Shown one piece after another: positions 23,701 through 32,576 of a stretch of 64,000 nt of DNA (position 1 is the stretch's first letter; every line of letters starts with the position of its first letter). The notes beneath the pieces are model-generated. The model had not been told where the DNA came from. It did no database searches and saw only the letters and a list, made by a program, of their open reading frames with translations. The stretch comes from Lucinisca nassula (Eukaryota; Mollusca; Bivalvia; Lucinida; Lucinidae), in contig OY757020.1 of the NCBI GenBank assembly GCA_963580285.1, positions 99,947,497 to 100,011,496 of the forward strand, read 5' to 3'. A program made the translations under genes and the position numbers.

Positions 23701-25325
23701 TTTCAGATTGCTACATAATATATCGTGATACGTATCGTGATACGCAGTAACCATATCGCGATATATCGTGATACGAAAATTCTGACAATACCCATCCCTA
23801 CTTCACATCCATTTATGGGAATGGGGCCGGGGCCGGGGCCTTTAGAATTGGGAAAAATAGGGGGGGGGGGGTGGGGTTAATGAAATTTGAAAAAAAAATA
23901 ATGATCTTTCTATAGGTTTCTGTGGTTTTGTTTGTTTGATTTGAGGCTTAACCTCCCCGTCAACACTGTAAAGGTCATTTTGACATTGCTTCCAATTTTG
24001 TGGAACTTTTACCCGACACTGAGATGAAATGACTTCTCAAGCCCTGTCGTCCAATGAAACCAGTTGGGTTTATAAGCATGGACGGTCCGACTCGCACCGC
24101 TTTGCCTGGGCAGACTTAGATCCTCTAATCGGTTTACCAGTACTCGTGTGTGGGTTGGATTCAGCTCTGCGTGAAAGCATCGTGCAGCCAATATATTTCT
24201 TCAAGCCCCAATGGGCGGGGGCCTTTGTAAGTTTCTGTGGTTAGATTCAGTTGAGAGAAAACTAGGTTTCAGTGCATTTTGCAACTGGCACAACTTAAGT
24301 TTTCTTGGAACAAGATACTGAAAACATGGTCACACTGGGAATTTTTCGTCTGAAATTGGGGGGGGGGGGGGGGGGGGGGGGGACACTATTTGGAATGCAA
24401 AAGCTGCTCACATTTTTTTCAGCAAAAATACCACTGTATTCGCTACTGTTCTTGCAAGGACTGTTAACATTTTGACCTCTAACAAACTTGTTAAGTAAAA
24501 GATGCTTTGAACAACTGGGCCCAGAACTATTGCAACCACACAACTAGCTGTCTAGCAATACGAAATCTGCCGTCGGTTCATTCAAGTGCAAATATGTCCT
24601 AACAAAATGATACCTGAACAAGAATTTTCGTCACAAGTGACATGTTTGTCAAAGTACAAAGAAACTGTAATCCATATTTAGCATATTGAATACTGGTAAA
24701 TTCCACCTTACACAGAAAATGGGGGCGGAGCTTAGCTATTGTTAAAAAATGTATACCAGATTTGCGCTGCATATTCAAAAATGTTATTAAAATTACGTCA
24801 GTTGTCTGAAAGGTTCGGCCAATCAACTGAGAAAGACTAGACAGGTAATCATTCCCCCAACCTTGTCAGTCATCTCTCAAACATGTATGCTAGAAAGTTA
24901 AACCCTTTGCAACAAAGCGTCCTTGATTTTCGTTGCAAACAGCGTCAAATGTGCCATGGGGAGACGTCGCATTGCTTAACTGCTGGTTGCATGGTTGTAA
25001 ATGTACATCATTTGGTGTCAGCATGAGCTTTAGTCGAGTTCTCTCAACAATACTCAAACTCCACTTTTTGTACTTCATACAGGCCTCCAAAAAGCTCAAG
25101 AGTGAAGAGAGACTACAGAAATGTCCAAGATGCTGCAGACCCGCCAAAGTCCTCCCTGTTCAGGAACGAGGAATCTGTCTGCAGACAGACTGTGCCTTTG
25201 ACTATTGCATAAACTGTTACAACGCATTCCACAGATCTCAACCTTGTGCGCCAGTCTCATTGAAACGAGCAAAGACAGACACTGTTGGGCATAAAAAAAG
25301 TAAAAAGAACTTAAAAAGATTGTGA
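7951..25325 (+). CDS. FBXO5: Emi1/Emi2-type F-box protein, APC/C inhibitor (spliced gene, 4 coding exons seen)
   Basis: Coding exons at 7951-8785, 19180-19291, 21906-22055 and 25083-25325 join in phase into about 441 residues from the ATG at 7965; vertebrate FBXO5 is about 447. Family role: F-box protein that binds SKP1 and blocks the anaphase-promoting complex, controlling cyclin and securin destruction in mitosis or meiosis. Seen in order: an Ser-rich N-terminus with two DSG-x3-S motifs (residues 52-58 and 159-165) resembling bTrCP phosphodegrons; the Emi pre-F-box motif LIGGKIGIDHVDILREL; an F-box split by intron 2; a basic stretch; a D-box-like RTRL (353-356); a zinc-binding region with C375, C378, C393, C398, C403, C406, H411, C416; and a C-terminus KKSKKNLKRL ending in the APC/C-docking Arg-Leu tail. 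Vertebrate FBXO5 and FBXO43 are paralogues, so this may be the single invertebrate ancestor. A non-coding first exon upstream is likely but was not located. Confidence 0.93.
8790..8968. repeat. Long palindrome (GATATCAAGTTTATCAGG family) abutting the Emi exon 2 donor
   Basis: The arms are gatattaagtttatcaggca and cctgataaacttgatatcaa, with centre gcgaggcttgccgagcg. It begins about 4 bases after the splice donor of exon 2. It is the same family as the three units at 15246-16120. Confidence 0.8.
8969..10299. other. Intronic stretch with only fragments of repeats
   Basis: This holds a decayed GGCGGTTC-family half (about 9100-9350) and one copy of the GCAAACAGTG hairpin at about 10073-10140 (inner stem GATGCCACAGAATGGGCGTC). 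Nothing else is recognised and there is no exon. Confidence 0.5.
12427..13952. mobile_element. Tandem-core element with nine 145-bp units
   Basis: The landmark GAGGAGATGT occurs at 12541, 12686, 12830, 12975, 13120, 13265, 13410, 13555, 13700 and 13845, giving a spacing of 144-145. The head is caagagggccatgatggccc then tggatcgctcacctgatcc. The tail is an ACGACGGACG tract, then GATCACAATAGCTCACC and a terminal hairpin GAGCACTTCGTGCTC followed by aggtgagct. Head and tail match the 6.4-kb element at 43787-50220. Confidence 0.9.
14447..14545 (+). mobile_element. SINE fragment (AGTTTAACATAACAGCCCAG head)
   Basis: It matches the 5' part of the SINE at 25640-25945 (gtttaac...caatcaacactatt and cagtttacc...ccacacttt). 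It lacks the remaining body. Confidence 0.55.
15246..16120. repeat. Three tandem units, 371-bp period, each with a long palindrome
   Basis: GATAAATAGAATACCAG occurs at 15246, 15617 and 15988, exactly 371 apart. Each unit has palindromic arms (gtgtcatttgatatcaagtt against aacttgatatcaaaagacac) with centre gctcggcaagcctcgc, and a spacer with several GTCAACGTGACG/TGACGTCA-like sites. The third palindrome has lost part of its left inner arm. Confidence 0.9.
18280..18391 (+). pseudogene. Second copy of the 3' end of Emi exon 2 (exon fragment with intact donor)
   Basis: These 112 bases align without gaps to 8674-8785 with 10 substitutions by hand count (about 91% identity). The frame is open and reads GKIGIDNVDILRELHIRGMAQILS...TSDLS, and the donor AGCAG/gtaac is kept. 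Four changes are silent and five codons change (H to N, S to A, A to T, Y to D, H to E). It lies in intron 2, 0.8 kb before exon 3. Its left edge is the outer sequence of a palindromic element (aactgataa), with no pyrimidine tract. An AG at 18279-18280 would splice in frame with exon 2, so rare use as an extra exon is possible, but a relic is more likely. Confidence 0.75.
18493..18879 (-). mobile_element. hAT-type MITE, second copy, with 8-bp target duplication ATTATAGG
   Basis: It is inverted relative to 6798-7192. ATTATAGG flanks it at 18485-18492 and 18880-18887. It carries the ATCGATTA motifs and a GCAAACAGTG hairpin. It lies between the duplicated exon fragment and Emi exon 3. Confidence 0.85.
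18955..19080. repeat. Hairpin element, type C (partial)
   Basis: It starts TAACCCATAAAATGCCAATC, then gcaaacagtc...ggagcagtctgatctgggtc. It matches 32577-32715, whose inner stem is GACTGCTCCTAAAGGAGCAGTC; here the left stem is reduced. Confidence 0.55.
19180..19291 (+). CDS. FBXO5: Emi gene coding exon 3 (end of F-box, basic stretch)
   Basis: The acceptor ctgtattttccag ends at 19179 and the donor is AAAG/gtagga after 19291. Joined to exon 2, it restores a Ser codon and reads SSIHAVSAAWRTSIESD, which matches the position of the second half of the Emi F-box (V-S-x-x-W). It then runs into a Lys/Arg-rich stretch (ANKRRKENLKKKRKPEF) that could be a nuclear localisation signal. It is 112 bases long and ends in phase 0. 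A short hairpin repeat begins about 20 bp past the donor. Confidence 0.92.
19312..19550. mobile_element. TTGTTCAAAGC hairpin MITE (GCTTTTGCATATGCAAAAGC centre)
   Basis: Inverted ends tttgttcaaagcatcatta and ...gtcgttaattttgaacaaca surround an inner palindrome, caaaagct/agcttttg. Copies are at 19745-19975, 24290-24522, 28105-28292 and 53505-53710. This copy begins 20 bp after the Emi exon 3 donor. Confidence 0.7.
19745..19975. mobile_element. TTGTTCAAAGC hairpin MITE, second copy in the same intron
   Basis: It runs from ggggccagttcttcaaagca to gaacaacttgaccca, with inner palindrome gcagcttttgtatttgcaaa/agctgc. Confidence 0.7.
20440..20550. repeat. Palindrome with TTTATATGAAATTTATGGAACTC arms and a GATAAACAGAAT edge
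   Basis: Inverted arms (tggtcattttatatgaaat against atttcatatgaaatgacca) meet at actcgacaaaggcttgtttc. The GATAAACAGAATCT edge links it to the 15.2-16.1 kb and 58.4-58.6 kb palindromes. Confidence 0.65.
20621..21810 (-). mobile_element. Tandem-core element with about seven 158-bp units
   Basis: AACTTTGGTC landmarks at 20731, 20889, 21047, 21205 and 21365, then degenerate ones near 21530 and 21682, give spacings of 158, 158, 158, 160, 165 and 152. One edge carries GC-rich ctgcggcgaagcggagcggg and a CTGTCCGTCTGTCTG tract; the other edge is gtgcggcgggggatt. It fills most of Emi intron 3. Confidence 0.85.
21906..22055 (+). CDS. FBXO5: Emi gene coding exon 4 (linker with D-box-like motif)
   Basis: This phase-0 exon has acceptor tttgtacag and donor GAG/gtacat and is exactly 50 codons long. 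It encodes a Ser/Pro/Gln-rich linker (SASPTSRNVAGSGPLQALG) ending in PERQRTRLDLFVE. RTRL fits the RxxL destruction-box consensus and sits just before the zinc-binding region. Vertebrate Emi1 also carries its pseudosubstrate D-box close to that region. Confidence 0.9.
22383..23800. mobile_element. hAT-like element, 1418 bp, with perfect 8-bp target duplication CTTCACAT
   Basis: CTTCACAT occurs at 22375-22382 and 23801-23808. The ends are TAGTGATGTGCGATATTATC and, inverted, TAGGGATGGGTATTGTCAG, both followed by clusters of ATATCGTGATAC motifs. No intact transposase ORF is present. Its interior (about 22549-23332) matches the TA-flanked element at 34597-35877, so it either carries a nested piece or shares ancestry with it. 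Confidence 0.85.
22549..23332 (+). mobile_element. 5'-truncated copy of the 34597-35877 element, inside the hAT-like element
   Basis: Long matches include ggtaaaactagaccagtaag, gccaccctgcggtgcgtgtc and ttatgttttggcgccaaata. The right end gtcttatagccgaatttttacggta is the same. The left terminal repeat is missing. Confidence 0.75.
23823..23840 (+). repeat. (GGGGCC)3 hexanucleotide run
   Basis: Three GGGGCC units lie in intron 4 of the Emi gene, followed at about 23861-23876 by a G-rich run. It could form a G-quadruplex. Confidence 0.8.
23927..24222 (+). mobile_element. SINE, TTGTTTGATTTGAGG...GGGCGGGGGCC family
   Basis: The body begins ttgtttgtttgatttgaggc then ttaacctccccgtcaacact and ends caatgggcgggggcc. 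About ten copies occur in the window, two of them with clear target duplications (38237-38536 and 39820-40119). Reverse copies end in (CAAA)n. Confidence 0.8.
24290..24522. mobile_element. TTGTTCAAAGC hairpin MITE containing a 25-G run
   Basis: The right half (aaagctgctcacatttttttc ... gaacaactgggccca) matches the family. The left half is replaced by unrelated sequence ending in an uninterrupted run of 25 G at 24358-24382. Confidence 0.6.
25083..25325 (+). CDS. FBXO5: Emi gene terminal exon (zinc-binding region and RL tail)
   Basis: The acceptor is cttcatacag and the stop TGA ends at 25325; the exon encodes 80 residues. It carries the full C6HC zinc-binding (IBR-like) signature: CPRC, ERGIC, DCAFDYC, NCYNAFH and QPC. 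The last ten residues, KKSKKNLKRL, closely match the conserved tail of vertebrate Emi proteins that docks the inhibitor on the APC/C. This is the strongest diagnostic part of the gene. Confidence 0.95.
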   Translation, partial: ASKKLKSEERLQKCPRCCRPAKVLPVQERGICLQTDCAFDYCINCYNAFHRSQPCAPVSLKRAKTDTVGHKKSKKNLKRL

Positions 25326-25419
25326 TGAAAGTTCTCATGGGATCAAACTGAAGAAGCAGATCTGTGATACCTTGTGCCAAGAAGTGATCCGAAAGGTCGA
25401 AGGTTTAATGACCCACGCA

Positions 25420-25560
25420 GCATGGGACGCAGCAGACGTAATTTTGACGTCATAACGTTGGTGCGACGTCATGGCATATATGCAAAGTCACATCTACGTC
25501 AGTGCAACGTCGTGATCGACGTTGATATGACGTTGCCGTAGCGATGTGTGCCTGCTGGGG
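25420..25560. repeat. ACGTC-rich repeat (CAGCAGGCACACATCG end)
   Basis: About 140 bp dense in GACGT/ACGTC steps (cgacgtcatgg, caacgtcgtgatcgacgttg), with one edge reading, inverted, CCCCAGCAGGCACAC. It lies just past the Emi stop codon in the 3' flank. It looks like a short DNA transposon fragment. Confidence 0.5.
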
Positions 25561-25639
25561 AGTGACCTGAAGGGAACAGTCAAAAGGGGTGATGATGCAC
25601 CTACAGAGCTACACTTGAACTCCAAAGACAAGGATTATT

Positions 25640-25945
25640 TTTGTTTGTTTGTTAGGAGTTTAACGGCACAATCAACACTATTTAGGTGATATCTACCCAG
25701 TCAGTTTACCAAACCACACTTTTTCTGTGCAAGCTTATAAATAAGCAGTAAGCCAGTACAGTGTACATTCTTCTGCTAAAAACTGACAACTGCCCTTCTT
25801 AAATCAGCAGAAGAGACTGTACAAAAGATATTATGATCAGTCTCCACAAATAAATGATGCCGACCCGGCAGGTATTGAACCCATGACCTCCTGATCACCA
25901 GTTGGACACACATTCAAATGAGCTGCCGAAGCCTGCCTCCAGGGA
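25640..25945 (+). mobile_element. tRNA-derived SINE (second family)
   Basis: The head is ttgtttgtttgttaggagtt and the tail holds an inverted tRNA-like module (gacccggcaggtattgaacc then catgacctcctgatcacc). Fragments are at 14447-14545 and 40790-40975. Confidence 0.65.
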
Positions 25946-26338
25946 TGGAAATAGAACATAACACTGATTCCTATCCCAGGAGTGAAGCAATAATCTTTAT
26001 CCTACATGTACAGTTGAAACCAACCATTTCACCCACAGATGTTTCTAAAATAGACTCTTAGAAATTTGAATTCAGACATGTCGGCTCTTGCAATTAGTGG
26101 GTTTAGTAAAAATTCTGTCATTCATACACAGGATCTTATTATGAGCCATCTCATCTGGATCTACACTGTTTGCATTGACCAAGGCTACAGGGTTCAAACA
26201 GTTTTGGGGCTCTGAAACTGTTCTAGACACATACAGGCCTCATATTTTTTCAGGCATTTGCAGGATTTCAGGCTTGTAGAGCTTGATTTTTCTTGATTTG
26301 AGGCTTTGATTTTTACTCCTATATTCTGTTTAAAAAGA

Positions 26339-26548
26339 CTATTCACCGCTTATCCTGCTGAATAAAATTATTTAGCTACACCCATTTCTGACTATTCACC
26401 AATCAAATTACTTGGTATAATGTATTTGCTCAATTCACAAACTGCATTAAAAACAGTGTAGATCCTGATCAGATGGCTTCTTCAGAAGCCATCTGATCTG
26501 GATCTACACGGTTTGCAAAGATAATGGTTGTCATGTTCAGCAGGATTA
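26339..26548. mobile_element. TTAA hairpin element, type B (degenerate ends)
   Basis: The core ...gtagatcctgatcagatggc / ttcttcagaagccatc / tgatctggatctacac is present. The outer ends have drifted (cgcttatcctgctgaat; ttcagcaggattagg). Confidence 0.7.
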
Positions 26549-27401
26549 GGCTTTGCTACAAATTGGGTCTTTCGGGCATGGAAAAGCTTGGTCAGTATGA
26601 TAATGAGGCCTGCACAAAGCAACAGGTAAGATACCTGTAAGGCAAGTACGGTATTTTGTGGTTATTGAAGAATAGTTAGGGCCCCGCAATGAAAGTGTGG
26701 GTGCCCTATAGTAATCACTCTGTCCGTCCGTCTGTCCGTCCACAAATTTTTTTATCCTCCTCTGATAGCGCTGCCGGGGCCCTAGTCAGTTTCACTAACA
26801 GCTCTAGTTTTCCTTATTTCTCCATATAAACCTATGTTGTGGATACTCATTAGAACCGCCTCAGCGAGGCTTTTATGGAGATTTGACAAAAACTATCCTT
26901 CAATTATCACAAAATACTTATGTTGCTATGTAGACGGGAACCAGTAGTTCTAGCCACCATGGGTTAGTCATCACAACTTCAGGGATACAGACTAACAGGC
27001 GCCTAAGTTTTGGCCTGGGCAACTAAGTTTCGAATAAAAAATCCTATTACGGTAAAATTTGGATTTGTGGTAGTCTGGGCACCTAAACTAAAGCAAAATG
27101 CTTAGTCTGTATCCCTGACTTACCATGAGCAAATTGCGCCCCCGCCCATCTGGGCTTGGAGAAATAGCTGATCAGATTGCATTTCTGAATCCAACTGAAC
27201 ATCCTTTGAGCAAGCATTGAAGACCCTGATCAGATGCTGCTTTATGTGGCATCTGAGCTGGGTCTGCCTTGTTTGCCTATGTTCTTAACCGGTTTCCAAT
27301 AAGAATGGTGGAAAACCGAAAACATAATGTCCAATGTGTCCATTCCCTTTATGGGCTGTTCAATAAAATGAAACAAAAAATCAAATACAGTGCATGTGTA
27401 A

Positions 27402-27687
27402 CATCACGAAAACACGCCTATATAATTCTGACCCCCTTGAACCCCACTTTTATATGGTAAAAATAGTAAAACTGGGGTTTGCAGGGGTAAACCTTATTTT
27501 TCTTATTTCTGCTCTAAAATATAGATTGTGGGTACTCGTTAGAACCGCCTCGGTGAGGCGGTTCTAACGGTTGCCCACAATCTATTTTGAGCAGAAATAA
27601 GAAAAATATCACAATTTTTCATCTTAAAATTTTTATTTTTTGGCTATAAAGGGGACACTGTATTTGTATAGGCGTGTTTGCGTAATG
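27402..27687. mobile_element. Hairpin MITE, GGCGGTTC family, complete
   Basis: The ends are catcacgaaaacacgcctat and ataggcgtgtttgcgtaatg. The centre is gttagaaccgcctcg/gtgaggcggttctaac. Confidence 0.85.
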
Positions 27688-28104
27688 ATAAGTGATGGCT
27701 GCATGAAGGGACTGCACTGTGCAAAGAATACTCAGAATGGCTTTTTCTCAAATATCTTCAATCATGATGTAATGCCATTTCAACTATACTCATCAGCCCT
27801 GAGGTAATAAAATTTCTTTCATGCTCAACTCACTTGAGCATGAAATTTGTCCTGGTCATAAATTGTTGGCATTTTAAAATTCACGAGCAGGACAAACATT
27901 CTTTACATTTTTCAAATTTCATGCTCAGTTGAGTTGTGCATAAAAATGTTTTATAACCTCGGGGACCAGGCTGTGCTGGCTGTTAAAAGGCTCTGCTGGC
28001 CACCAACATTTTCTAAAAGTGTGGCTCATTTATATCACATTACAAAAAGTGAAAGGTGGGCTATACTGTGCAATGAGAGGTCTTTAATTGCACAATATGT
28101 GGGT

Positions 28105-28292
28105 CCAGTTGTTCAAAGCATCGTTACTTTTATCAAACTTGTTAGTGATCAATTTTTAACTGTTCTAGCAAGTACAACAGTAATTCTCGGGTATTTTTGC
28201 TGGAAAAAAAATTGCATATTTGCCATATAACATGATCAAATTTTTAGGGATAAGTTAAGTAATGACATTGTTAGTTTTGAACAACTGGGCCC
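28105..28292. mobile_element. TTGTTCAAAGC hairpin MITE (inner palindrome deleted)
   Basis: It runs from gggtccagttgttcaaagca to gttttgaacaactgggccca. The central stem seen in other copies is mostly gone. Confidence 0.7.
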
Positions 28293-28563
28293 AGGCCTTT
28301 TATGTTAGTTTTACTGCTGGGCCAAAGTCCAGGGCAGGAAAAATTCACTTGTCCACTCACCATGGTGAATGCCTCAAGCTAGAGGATGAGAAGACATTTT
28401 GTCAAGGCCCTATGAAATTTTAAAATGCCAAAATCTGCATCTCCTTGGTCATGCAGGGCAAGTGAAATTTTAAAGAATTTTCAAGCCCTGGAAACTAAAA
28501 TTGTATGTTAGCCCTCTCCATACAAGTTCTGCCAATCCTCTCAAAATAATATACTGAGTCTGA

Positions 28564-28776
28564 TTAACCCTTATCTTGCTGAATATTCATTAAAGCCACA
28601 CCCATTCCTGTCTATCAACCAATCCAATTACTTGATGTAATTTATTGCAACAAATTCATAAACTAAATACCAAACAGTGTAGATCCTGATCAGATGGCTT
28701 CTTCAGAAGCCATCTGATCTGGGTCTACATTGTTTGCAAAGATAGGTGTTGTCGTGAACAGAAAGATAAGGGTTAA
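28564..28776. mobile_element. TTAA hairpin element, type B
   Basis: It is bounded by TTAACCCTTATCTTGCTGAA and GATAAGGGTTAA. The inner stem is GATGGCTTCTTCAGAAGCCATC. Confidence 0.85.
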
Positions 28777-28929
28777 TTTATAATTCTTAGTCTGAACAGC
28801 CAGCTCATAATGTAATTAGGTTTCCTATTAAAGGAAAGACTTCACTCCTACTGTACAAACTCATTTCTTCAAGGGTAAACCGATATTCACAAGGCAGCCA
28901 TTTTTGTCTTGCCTGCTTAAAGCCTGACA

Positions 28930-29330
28930 CTATATAGAAGTGGGTTTTCTGTCTGTTTGTCCATCCATCCGTTTGTCAAGCCATTAAAATTTATGTCAAC
29001 CCTTAGTCCCTAGCATTTGCTGTTACGGTCAAGTCCATTTCTCAAGAATAAATAGAGCATTAAATGATACTTGGGACAAACTTTTATCTATGGAAGGCAA
29101 GTTAAACATTAGCATCCTTATCTAACCTTGAACTAATATTCATGGTTCAGTGCCTTCGTGAAACATTGTCAACTCATGGGCTCACCCAGATGTTCAAGTT
29201 CATTTCTTAAGAACTGCAAGAGCGTTAAATGATACTGGGTACAAACTTGCATCCATATTTGACCTCTGCCTACATTTCATGGTTCACTTTGTGAACTAGG
29301 GTTAACCCTGATGTCCAAGCCTATTTCTAA
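28930..29330. repeat. Degenerate tandem-core element with GTCTGTTTGTCCATCC tract
   Basis: Two divergent units share ccatttctcaagaataaata/catttcttaagaactgcaag and gttaaatgatac. It has a GTCTGTTTGTCCATCCATCC tract at one edge, as in other tandem-core elements. Confidence 0.5.
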
Positions 29331-29335
29331 TTTTC

Positions 29336-29554
29336 TTAACCCTTGTCCTGCCGAACCCGGATATGTCTTCAGACTTGCCTTCAAACAATGTAGATCCAGA
29401 TCAGATGGCTTCTGAAGAAGCCATCTGATCAGGTTCTTCATTGTTTGCCATTCAGTTTATGAATTTGTTTCAATGATATGCATCAAGAAATCTGATTGGC
29501 TGATAATCAGTGGTGGGTGTGACATATTTAAATATTCAGCAGGTCAAGGGCTAA
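29336..29554. mobile_element. TTAA hairpin element, type B
   Basis: It starts TTAACCCTTGTCCTGCCGAA and ends caggtcaagggctaa. The core is cagatggcttctgaagaagc/catctgatcagg. Confidence 0.75.
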
Positions 29555-30044
29555 GAACAGTACTGTGAGCCACATTAATGATACAGGTGTGACATAACCT
29601 TCAGCTGAATTCTTGTTTCTTTACTTAGATTCCTTAAAAGTGCCTACAAATTTTCCCAATTTAGATTTAAAGCTATTAAAACAAAAACAAAGCGAAAAGC
29701 AACATCCTACCTACGTGTGCCTGCCTAAATTTTTTGACTTGGTCAGGAGAGGGCAAACAAAATATTATCCAAATATATATTTTATATGTGGCCTTGTAAA
29801 TGTATGAAAATATTTTCATTTTAGACAACCACTTTGTGTTCATAAGACTTTCTAGCACTCAGCATTTTATTTAGGTAATTTTTAATGCCTTTAATACAAT
29901 TATATGTTTTAACATATCTTTATTAATGGGACGAAATGAGTATTACTTAGAGTATCTTATACGAGTAGTCATTTTAACGAGTGGTCATTTTATTGAAATG
30001 ATCTCTTGCGTAAGATTCTGTTTATCATATAACTAAATTGAATT

Positions 30045-30525
30045 GAAAGGAATTTCCAAGAAAACAAAGGGTCATGGACAGTGCCTTGACATTAGGTGAC
30101 AATGTGTGTTGTTACATTTGTCGTCATATTATTATGTGACATTATCCATTAAATAATTATATGAGCTGCGCCAAGCGAATTTGTCTCTTCGAGCATTCCG
30201 TCATGACAAATTTTAACTGCGCATGCCCAGCCATTCAGAGGGGCCACGAATATGGCTTTCTGTCTGAAGGTTCCTCTTGATTCACTGCTTGTATGAGCGA
30301 GCAGCGAATGTTCTGGCGAGACTGCGCGGATGCGCAGGCTCGCCTGAACCTTCGCTGCTCACATAGACGATAAGTACCAAAAACGCTTGACGGGGCCCAT
30401 ATAACTGTTTTCAACTGAATTGAAGGTAATTTCCAAGAAAACAAAGTCATGGACAGTGCCTTGACATTACGTGACAATGTGTGTTGTTACATTTGTCGTC
30501 ATATTATTATGTGACATTATCCATT
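30045..30525. repeat. Direct repeat of about 105 bp flanking an inverted-repeat core
   Basis: The block beginning gaatttccaagaaaacaaag and running to gtgacattatccattaa occurs at 30050-30152 and 30428-30525. Between them lies a palindrome with arms gttcaggcgagcctgcgcat-like and gcgaatgttctggcgagact-like (about 30270-30360). The layout resembles a long direct duplication around an insertion. Confidence 0.6.
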
Positions 30526-31068
30526 AATTCTAACATGACGTTAACGTTTTTCCCATTGAACCCAGTGGAAACGTCAGCGTTTGCAAATATGCGATAATTC
30601 ACGTCGTTAACGTGGTGCGTGCAATTTGGCGTCATCGTGACGTTGCATGTAAACATTTCCTTCTGTCGACATCCGCTGCAAAATAGTCCCCAAGATAACG
30701 CTTTGTTACTACTGTATTTCAGTTTAGCATCATGTTAGAATCGAAATAATTTCCACGCACCCGGTGTGTTATCGTGATTAACACACGGTGTTAATCACGA
30801 TAACACACGGTACGTGGAGATTATTTCTTAAATAATTAGATGTAACAATGACGTTATATGATAAAATATTGATCAACCTAATGAGTTGGTAGAATGTGTT
30901 CATAAATCTGTCAGTATTTTAAACCCATGTGTGTTCATTTTATGTTTAATATATCTTTAAAGAATAAATATTTTTGTTTTTAAAGCTTGTTGTATTTTAA
31001 TTCAATCCATAGATATGGCTTGGTCCAACAAATCCAAATTTCAACCATTTGCCCATTCCACAGCATCT

Positions 31069-31291
31069 TTAACCCTTTTTGTAACCAATGGAATCCTCCT
31101 CATATATAGGAGTCCGTTTCAAAATGTAGGGTTGTCAGGTTGTGCTTTCATCAAAATTTATTTGGAAAATGACTGAAATTTTAGCAAACAGTGGAGGCCC
31201 TGATCAGATGCCACATTCTGCAGCGTCTGATCTGGGCCTGCACTGTTTGCGAAGGCACCTGTTTTGGGGTTTCCGGTACAAAATGGGTTAA
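31069..31291 (+). mobile_element. TTAA hairpin element, type A
   Basis: It starts TTAACCCTTTTTGTAACCAA and ends ccggtacaaaatgggttaa. The core is gcaaacagtggaggccctga ... cactgtttgc. Confidence 0.85.
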
Positions 31292-31654
31292 TATGGCTTG
31301 GAATCACACATTCCCCATTTTCTGGTTAACTGCTCATGCATAAGCCTGCCCAGGAAAATGCTGATTGGATAAACTGACTGGCTCAACATGTGCTAAATAG
31401 TGTTGATTGGGCTATCACAGTCCTAAAATATAAATAAAAATTTATCCTAAACATTTTGCTGGGCTAGTGAAATTAAGTTTCTTGCCCAGTCAAAATTTGG
31501 ATTTGTTCTTGGCAACTGGCCAATGGATTTGTCAGGTCCAGAATGAGGCATATCATGGGGGGATTATCATGTGCTGCAGTGTCTCCAACAGTAAAGACTC
31601 ATTCATACCTTTTCTGTCAGCTGCACTTCAAGGATAATGCAGTCACTTGGGACC

Positions 31655-31915
31655 AGTTGTTCAATAATGGAGTCACCTTGATTGCCGACGTCTGCCATAT
31701 TGTACTGACACTCCAGTGATGTTTAGTGACCTCACGTAACGCGGTGTGATGTCAACCTTAAATGACGGCGTATATGAGGTCGTATTCAACCAGTGCATTT
31801 ATCAAATGCGGGAGAATATTCAATTTCTACCCAGGGTAAGAACACCAGGGTTAGAACAGAATTTCTATCCCAAGCTAAAACTATGGATTTCCTTATCTGG
31901 TGTGCAAGAATAAGC
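31655..31915 (-). repeat. Repeat shared in inverted orientation with 52345-52560
   Basis: Shared blocks include (inverted) cttgcacaccagacaagga, ccctgggatagaaat, gataaatgcactggttg and ggcggacgtcgg. In the other copy the block continues into the long palindrome at 52624-52752. Confidence 0.65.
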
Positions 31916-31982
31916 CTAGCCATAAAATGTGTGGTAAGCTTAACTGACCAGCTCAATATGACCATAATAATGTTGACTTTGA

Positions 31983-32240
31983 TGCCCCAGCCCACTGGGG
32001 CTCAGAGAAATAGACTGGGCTGTATGGTGCTTCCACGCAGAGCTGAAACCAACTGAACATTTGAGAACTGGTGAACCATGCCAGGTAAAATGGTGCAAGT
32101 TGGACCATCCCGGCGGTTTCTTTCAGCAGTAGGGCACAAGATGTCATTTCATCTTAGTGTCGGGTAAAAGTCCCACAAAATCGGAAGCAACATCTCCAAA
32201 ATGATCTGAATAGTGTTGAGGGGGGTGTAAAACCTCATCA
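31983..32240 (-). mobile_element. SINE, GGGCGGGGGCC family, diverged
   Basis: The reverse-orientation body runs from gccccagcccactggggctc to agtgttgaggggggtgtaaaacctcat. The terminal (CAAA)n has drifted. Confidence 0.65.
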
Positions 32241-32576
32241 CAACAAGTGTTGACTTGACCACTGAACTCAAAAACAAAAATACATAAAAAAAGGAGAAAA
32301 AAAAAAACAACCACAAAAAGGCTATTTATAGTATGTAATGTTTTCCAAGAAGTTGTGTAAGGATATTTATAGCATGTGGTGTGTTGAACAGTAAAGAGAT
32401 GAGCAATCAGATGGCTCAGAGCAATCTGATCTGGGTCTGTACTGTCTGCTCAGGCATAATACCAAGTTCATTTCTCAAGTGTACTGTATAGTGCGTATAT
32501 CCCAACAACACCAAGGTCATATGTGACACAACAAGTGAAAAGAGGTCTTTCAGTTTGTGAGCCCTGCCAAGTCTTA

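Noticed and set aside
24009..24244. ORFs within GGGCGGGGGCC-family SINEs (for example MTSQALSxNETxxVYKHG)
   Set aside because: The same peptide appears wherever the SINE occurs (38337, 50800, 54272 inverse), so it reflects the SINE sequence and not a conserved protein.
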